From: Rubripirellula sp.
Lineage (GTDB): Bacteria; Planctomycetota; Planctomycetia; Pirellulales; Pirellulaceae
Length of the DNA: 39,607 nt
Reading direction: 5' to 3'
NCBI GenBank assembly: GCA_029213145.1
Contig: JARGNK010000001.1
Span: 94,733 to 134,339 of the forward strand
Below the pieces are notes generated by a model. It was not told the DNA's origin. It ran no database searches and was given only the letters and a program-made list of their open reading frames with translations. Position 1 is the first letter of the stretch. The number at the start of each line of letters is the position of its first letter. The translations under genes were made by a program, and so were the position numbers. This document shows, in pieces, positions 35,470-39,607 of this stretch.

Positions 35470-37590
35470 ATGTCAGAATCATCGACGGAGCTAACTCCCG
35501 CCCCCTTCGAACTGCAACAGCCGTTTCCCCCTGCTGGCGATCAGCCTCGGGCGATTGAGGCATTGACCAAGGGTTTTTTGGCGGGCCGAAAAACGCAGGC
35601 CCTGCTGGGCGCAACTGGAACAGGCAAGACCTTCACGATGGCCAACGTCATCGCAAACCTTGGTCGCCCAGCCTTGGTACTTAGCCACAACAAAACGCTA
35701 GCTGCACAGCTATACAGCGAGTTCAAGGAATTCTTTCCCAACAATGCGGTTCACTACTTCGTCAGCTATTACGACTACTACCAGCCAGAGGCCTATATTC
35801 CGCAACGCGACGTCTACATCGAAAAAGATGCGTCGATCAACGAAGAAATCGATCGATTGCGACTTGCCACGACCAGCTCACTTGTCAGTCGCCGCGATGT
35901 CGTCATCATCGCCTCGGTCAGCAGTATTTACGGACTTGGTTCGCCATCCGATTACAAGGAATTAATGGTTGCACTTCACCGTGGAGAGCAAACGCGCCGT
36001 GATCACCTCCTGCTGAAGTTGGTCGACGTGCTGTACGAGCGGAATGACGTCGCTTTTGAGCGAGGAAAATTCCGCGTCCGAGGCGATTCGATCGAACTTT
36101 GGCCAAGCTACGAGGAATTCGCCTACCGGATCGAGATGTGGGGAGACGAGATTGAACAAATTTCGATCATCAAGCCGCTATCGGGCGAGACGATCAAAAC
36201 ACTGGACCACATTTACATCTACCCGGCACGGCACTTTGTCATGCCGGAGGATCGGATCCAAAACGCGCTTCGAGTTATTCGAGAAGAACTCGCACAGCAA
36301 CTTGAAGTGTTCCAATCGCAAGGAAAACTACTTGAAGCACAACGTCTCTCTGCCCGCACTCGATTTGACCTGGAAATGCTCGCGGAGGTCGGACATTGCC
36401 CGGGCATCGAGAATTACTCACGCCCCTTATCCGGCAAACCACCGGGTGCTACCCCTGACACCTTGTATGAGTTCTTTCCCGACGATTTCATTACGTTTGT
36501 CGACGAGTCGCATGTAACCATACCGCAGGTTCGCGCGATGTATGCCGGTGACCGCAGCCGCAAAGAAACCCTGGTCAGCCATGGATTCCGCTTGCCCAGC
36601 GCGATGGACAATCGTCCCATGAAATTTGAAGAGTGGGAAGAACGAACCGGTCAAATCTGTTTCGTCAGCGCGACACCAAGCGACTACGAACTCAAACGGA
36701 CACGCGGGCAGGTCGTGGAACAAATCATTCGCCCCACCGGCCTGTTGGATCCGGAGGTAGAAGTCGTCTCCGCCCGGGGGCAAGTCAATCATCTGATGGA
36801 ACAAATCCGCGTCCGCGCTGAACGCGATGAACGTGTCCTGGTGACCGCCCTTACCAAACGATTAGCAGAAGATCTCTCGACATTTCTCCAGGAACAGAAC
36901 ATCCGCTGCCGTTGGCTTCATAGTGAACTCGATGCGTTTGAACGCGTGGATTTACTGCAAGAGTTACGAGCTGGACGATTTGATTGTCTGGTGGGTGTCA
37001 ACCTGCTCCGTGAAGGACTGGATTTGCCCGAGGTTTCGCTGGTCGCAATTCTAGATGCTGACAAGGAAGGGTTCCTGCGAAGCGAAACCAGTTTGATTCA
37101 AACAATCGGCCGGGCAGCAAGAAACGCCAATTCAAAAGTCATTCTGTATGGAGATAAGGTCACTGACTCGATGAAATTGGCCATCGACGAAACAGAACGA
37201 CGCCGTGCGATCCAACAAAAATACAATGACGAACACGGGATCACTCCGGAAACAATTCGCAAAAAAATCCGGGCAGGAATCGAAGTGGACGCATCCCGGC
37301 ATCGGGCCAATACAGCGGCAGCGAAGGACGAGGGAGAGGTCACCTACATTACCATCGAATACGTCGATTCGCTTGAACAAGAAATGCTGGCTGCTGCTGA
37401 AGCTTTGGAATTTGAACGTGCCGCATCACTTCGTGATCGCGTGCTGCAACTAAAAGAAAATATCGGCAAGCCTTTATCCGAAGTCGAATTCGAACGAACG
37501 TCACAAAGTAGTGCTTCGGGGCGTCAAAAGAAACGCCGAAAGGGAATCAAAGGTGGCAGCAAAGTGCCTCGGCCAAAGCGTAACGGCTAG
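35470..37590 (+). CDS. uvrB: Excinuclease ABC subunit B
   Basis: The 706-residue product is UvrB, the damage-verifying helicase-like subunit of nucleotide excision repair. Seen: Walker A GATGTGKT (47-54), the beta-hairpin region SYYDYYQPEAYIPQRDVYIEKD (99-120), DESHVTIPQ (Walker B region), QICFVSATPSDYE, REGLDLPEVSLVAILDADKEGFLRSETSLIQTIGRAARN split over motifs V-VI, and a C-terminal UVR motif (SLEQEMLAAAEALEFERAASLRDRVLQLK) for UvrC contact. A basic tail (KKRRKGIKGGSK) follows. Length is slightly above the usual 670 because of that tail. ATG at 35470. Confidence 0.97.
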   Translation: MSESSTELTPAPFELQQPFPPAGDQPRAIEALTKGFLAGRKTQALLGATGTGKTFTMANVIANLGRPALVLSHNKTLAAQLYSEFKEFFPNNAVHYFVSYYDYYQPEAYIPQRDVYIEKDASINEEIDRLRLATTSSLVSRRDVVIIASVSSIYGLGSPSDYKELMVALHRGEQTRRDHLLLKLVDVLYERNDVAFERGKFRVRGDSIELWPSYEEFAYRIEMWGDEIEQISIIKPLSGETIKTLDHIYIYPARHFVMPEDRIQNALRVIREELAQQLEVFQSQGKLLEAQRLSARTRFDLEMLAEVGHCPGIENYSRPLSGKPPGATPDTLYEFFPDDFITFVDESHVTIPQVRAMYAGDRSRKETLVSHGFRLPSAMDNRPMKFEEWEERTGQICFVSATPSDYELKRTRGQVVEQIIRPTGLLDPEVEVVSARGQVNHLMEQIRVRAERDERVLVTALTKRLAEDLSTFLQEQNIRCRWLHSELDAFERVDLLQELRAGRFDCLVGVNLLREGLDLPEVSLVAILDADKEGFLRSETSLIQTIGRAARNANSKVILYGDKVTDSMKLAIDETERRRAIQQKYNDEHGITPETIRKKIRAGIEVDASRHRANTAAAKDEGEVTYITIEYVDSLEQEMLAAAEALEFERAASLRDRVLQLKENIGKPLSEVEFERTSQSSASGRQKKRRKGIKGGSKVPRPKRNG

Positions 37591-37634
37591 ACGTCGTACA
37601 AGCGTAGCCATCGGCCAAGCAACTTTCAAATCAA

Positions 37635-39302
37635 CTAGGCCGCACGGTTTTGACGCTTGAGCTGTTTTCGCAATCGACGCCTTTCACTTTTACTAAGTGA
37701 ACTCCAGTCGATCTCCTCTGAATCGATCACTTCGTCATACCGATCAGATTCAGCTGATGACTTTTCGGCTCGCTTCACTTCCACAGCGACCTCTTTTTCT
37801 AGATCCTTCTCGACGGCCTTTTTCTCTGCCGTCTTTCTCCGACTCAACCACCCGCCCGACTTAGGTTTTTCGGCTTGAACCGCGGGATCTGCCTCGTCAG
37901 ATCCAGCCTGTTTATTTCGACGCCACCAACGACCACTTTTCTTGCTCGTCGAATCTTCTTTCGCAGCATCTGTTTCTTCCTTGACTTCTTTTCGTCTCAA
38001 CCAACCTCCACGTTGTTTCTGCTCGCCCGATTTTTCTTTTTCTTCAACTGACTTCGTCTTCGCGTTATCGTCTTGCCGGGATACTGGCTTTAAACGAAGA
38101 GAGAACCCACGCTTCTTCTTCGGCTTGGCGGAGGAATCCACTGACTTGGATTTCACTGACTCACTCTTTTTAGAGCTGCGACCAGCCTCGCTTTTTGCTC
38201 GACGCCAGAACCAACTTCGTTTTTTAGATTGCACCTCCGCCGCATCCGTTTCAACTTCAGCGGATTCGTCTTCCAATTCATGTGTAGATGATTGTTTTTG
38301 AACCGATGGACTTTGCTTCGAGCGTCTTGCGGGTTCAGCCGAGTCACTTTTTGATTGCCGCTCCAACTTTTCGGACTTGGTCTTCGCCACCTTTTCAATT
38401 TCTTCCTGAGGATCCTTATCAAACAAATCCTGTCGCACCCTCTGCCATCGCTCACGCATCGACACCGAATCTTCTACCTGCCGCACTTCTCGGTAGAGCA
38501 TTCTTAAATAGGCGATGGTTGCGATAAAAACAGCACTGCTAGCCATCAACGGCATGGCAGTGACCAACACCCAGCGACCGACCGTTGTGACCTCCATTAC
38601 ATTCCATTGAACAGCGACGGCGATTCCCCAACACACGACACTAAGACTCAGCGTCAACATTGCAAACCGGCAACGGTGTATCTCAGCCAGCATTTGCAAT
38701 AACAAGATTGCGCCACCAAACAACACAATTAATCGAACCCAGTCGCCGCCCGCCAACGCGACGCGGCGCCCAAATGCCAAATCGAGTAAAGCTCCGCTCC
38801 AATCAACGATGGGTACCAAAGCCTGCAAACTACTCAGTAGAGCAACGATCAAAACGGTTCGCCACAATCGGTAACGCCCCGCGAAGTCATCATTACGATG
38901 ACGTCGTAACTGATAGATCAAAAACGAAAGACCTGCCGTCCCCGCCAGCATCATCACCATGAACCAACGACCAAAACTGTCGGGTCGATCCAACCGCAGC
39001 GGACCGGAAATACCGGGATTATCTGCGATACTTGGCCAACTGACCGATGCGTAGTGCCCCAGACATAGCAAACTGCTGATCGCGAAAATGATGCTCGCGA
39101 CCAAGGCCATCGAACTACGCTTGACCGGAACAAGAGAAAACCAACGCGCCCGCAATCGCCGATGCACTCGCGAACCGTAGGCGGCCGACGGTTGCCGCGC
39201 TTCGCGCATCCGAGCCAAATCACCGCCCGTCGCCGAGTCAGTTTGGTGCGTCGAATATAAGACTCGCCGACGCCGATCGAGCGTTCGCCGTTCGTTTGAC
39301 AT
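37635..39302 (-). CDS. Six-TM membrane protein with repeat-bearing charged tail
   Basis: I do not recognise this 555-residue protein. A basic N-terminus (1-60) is followed by six hydrophobic helices (about 65-84, 112-130, 147-164, 189-206, 214-234, 244-265). The remaining 290 residues are a highly charged, Ser/Lys/Glu-rich, probably disordered cytoplasmic tail. It carries five spaced copies of a short basic aromatic motif: KKRSWFWRRAK (360-370), KKKRGFSLRLK (395-405), KQRGGWLRRK (429-438), KKSGRWWRRNK (454-464) and PKSGGWLSRRK (480-490). It ends in a Ser/Arg/Lys helix (SKSERRRLRKQLKRQ). The ATG at 39300-39302 is chosen over a TTG 18 bases upstream. It is convergent with uvrB after 44 bp. Confidence 0.75.
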   Translation of the reverse strand: MSNERRTLDRRRRVLYSTHQTDSATGGDLARMREARQPSAAYGSRVHRRLRARWFSLVPVKRSSMALVASIIFAISSLLCLGHYASVSWPSIADNPGISGPLRLDRPDSFGRWFMVMMLAGTAGLSFLIYQLRRHRNDDFAGRYRLWRTVLIVALLSSLQALVPIVDWSGALLDLAFGRRVALAGGDWVRLIVLFGGAILLLQMLAEIHRCRFAMLTLSLSVVCWGIAVAVQWNVMEVTTVGRWVLVTAMPLMASSAVFIATIAYLRMLYREVRQVEDSVSMRERWQRVRQDLFDKDPQEEIEKVAKTKSEKLERQSKSDSAEPARRSKQSPSVQKQSSTHELEDESAEVETDAAEVQSKKRSWFWRRAKSEAGRSSKKSESVKSKSVDSSAKPKKKRGFSLRLKPVSRQDDNAKTKSVEEKEKSGEQKQRGGWLRRKEVKEETDAAKEDSTSKKSGRWWRRNKQAGSDEADPAVQAEKPKSGGWLSRRKTAEKKAVEKDLEKEVAVEVKRAEKSSAESDRYDEVIDSEEIDWSSLSKSERRRLRKQLKRQNRAA

Positions 39303-39533
39303 GATCCGCCTAGACCCCAACCGAGTGATTCGCAGTGTGAGGCTAGAAAAATCATTCGGTCTAAGTCAATCGAACTCAGATGCTAGCAACTGGGGCAAAA
39401 CAACGGGTTCATCCAGCGCTAGGCTTTACCATCAATGGAGCTCCAGAATTAATGTTAGTGATCGCTGGAAGCAATCACTCGCACCGTAGCGGATGGTAAA
39501 AGCAGCAGCATGCTGGCAAAAACGCGTGAACCC
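39303..39533. other. Upstream region of the repeat-tail membrane protein
   Basis: No gene or clear promoter is seen in this stretch, which precedes a repeat array at the window edge. It presumably contains the promoter of the minus-strand gene at 37635-39302. Confidence 0.4.
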
Positions 39534-39607
39534 CAGCCAGCGTGATGCAATGCAGCCAGCGTGATGCAATGCAGCCAGCGTGATGCAATGCAGCCAGCGT
39601 GATGCAA
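39534..39607. repeat. 19-bp direct repeat array at right window edge
   Basis: Four copies of CAGCCAGCGTGATGCAATG occupy 39534-39552, 39553-39571, 39572-39590 and 39591-39607 (the last cut by the window end). The unit is unrelated to the 17-bp unit at the left edge. It is non-coding here and, like the other array, coincides with the window edge, so copy number may be truncated by assembly. Confidence 0.88.

Overview
The window looks like chromosomal DNA from a planctomycete, most likely a Pirellulaceae (Rhodopirellula-like) bacterium. Evidence: a DUF1559-type C-terminus on an ECF anti-sigma-like protein, bacterial tetrahydromethanopterin (H4MPT) pathway genes, large secreted TPR proteins beside ExbB/ExbD, a DUF3500 protein, a ThuA-domain protein, a ribosomal-protein/rpoA cluster that lacks rpsD, and frequent GTG/TTG starts with weak ribosome binding sites. 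I saw no phage genes, transposases, CRISPR arrays, tRNAs or rRNAs. Both window ends are short direct-repeat arrays (17-bp unit at the left, 19-bp unit at the right), which suggests contig ends.

Layout. 54-1001: malate dehydrogenase (-). 1146-3829: two overlapping (-) genes for membrane-anchored proteins that share a module. Divergent from them, 3992-10199 (+) encodes two exported TPR proteins, an ExbB-type channel subunit and two ExbD-type subunits, probably an energised envelope machine. Continuing on (+), 10214-12415 holds a PabA-type glutamine amidotransferase, a DUF447 protein and a beta-RFAP synthase-like GHMP protein, which form an H4MPT-biosynthesis cassette. 12631-14304 (-) is an NCS2-like permease. 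14689-16529 (+) is an ECF sigma factor with a membrane anti-sigma-like protein. 16717-19468 (-) holds a ThuA-domain protein and xylulokinase, with an orphan sugar-type binding lipoprotein divergent at 19629-20960.

21111-26326 is a run of (-) genes, read from the right: methyltransferase, thyA, folA, then rpsM, rpsK, rpoA and rplQ, ending in a strong intrinsic terminator. 26484-32306 (+) holds a DUF3500 protein, a small orphan, a very large TolB/PA/M28/PDZ exported peptidase and a YugP-type membrane metalloprotease. 32513-33754 (-) is a decayed undecaprenyl-phosphate sugar transferase with stops, frameshifts and an 18-bp tandem duplication. nadC (-), a small ComEA-like protein (+), uvrB (+) and a six-TM protein with a long charged tail carrying five Trp/Arg-rich motifs (-) complete the window.

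The best candidates for undescribed biology are the TPR-TPR-ExbB-ExbD-ExbD locus with its divergent membrane-protein pair, the repeat-tail membrane protein, and the anti-sigma factor carrying a pseudopilin/DUF1559-like sensor. All functional calls are from motif recognition by eye; no database search was run.
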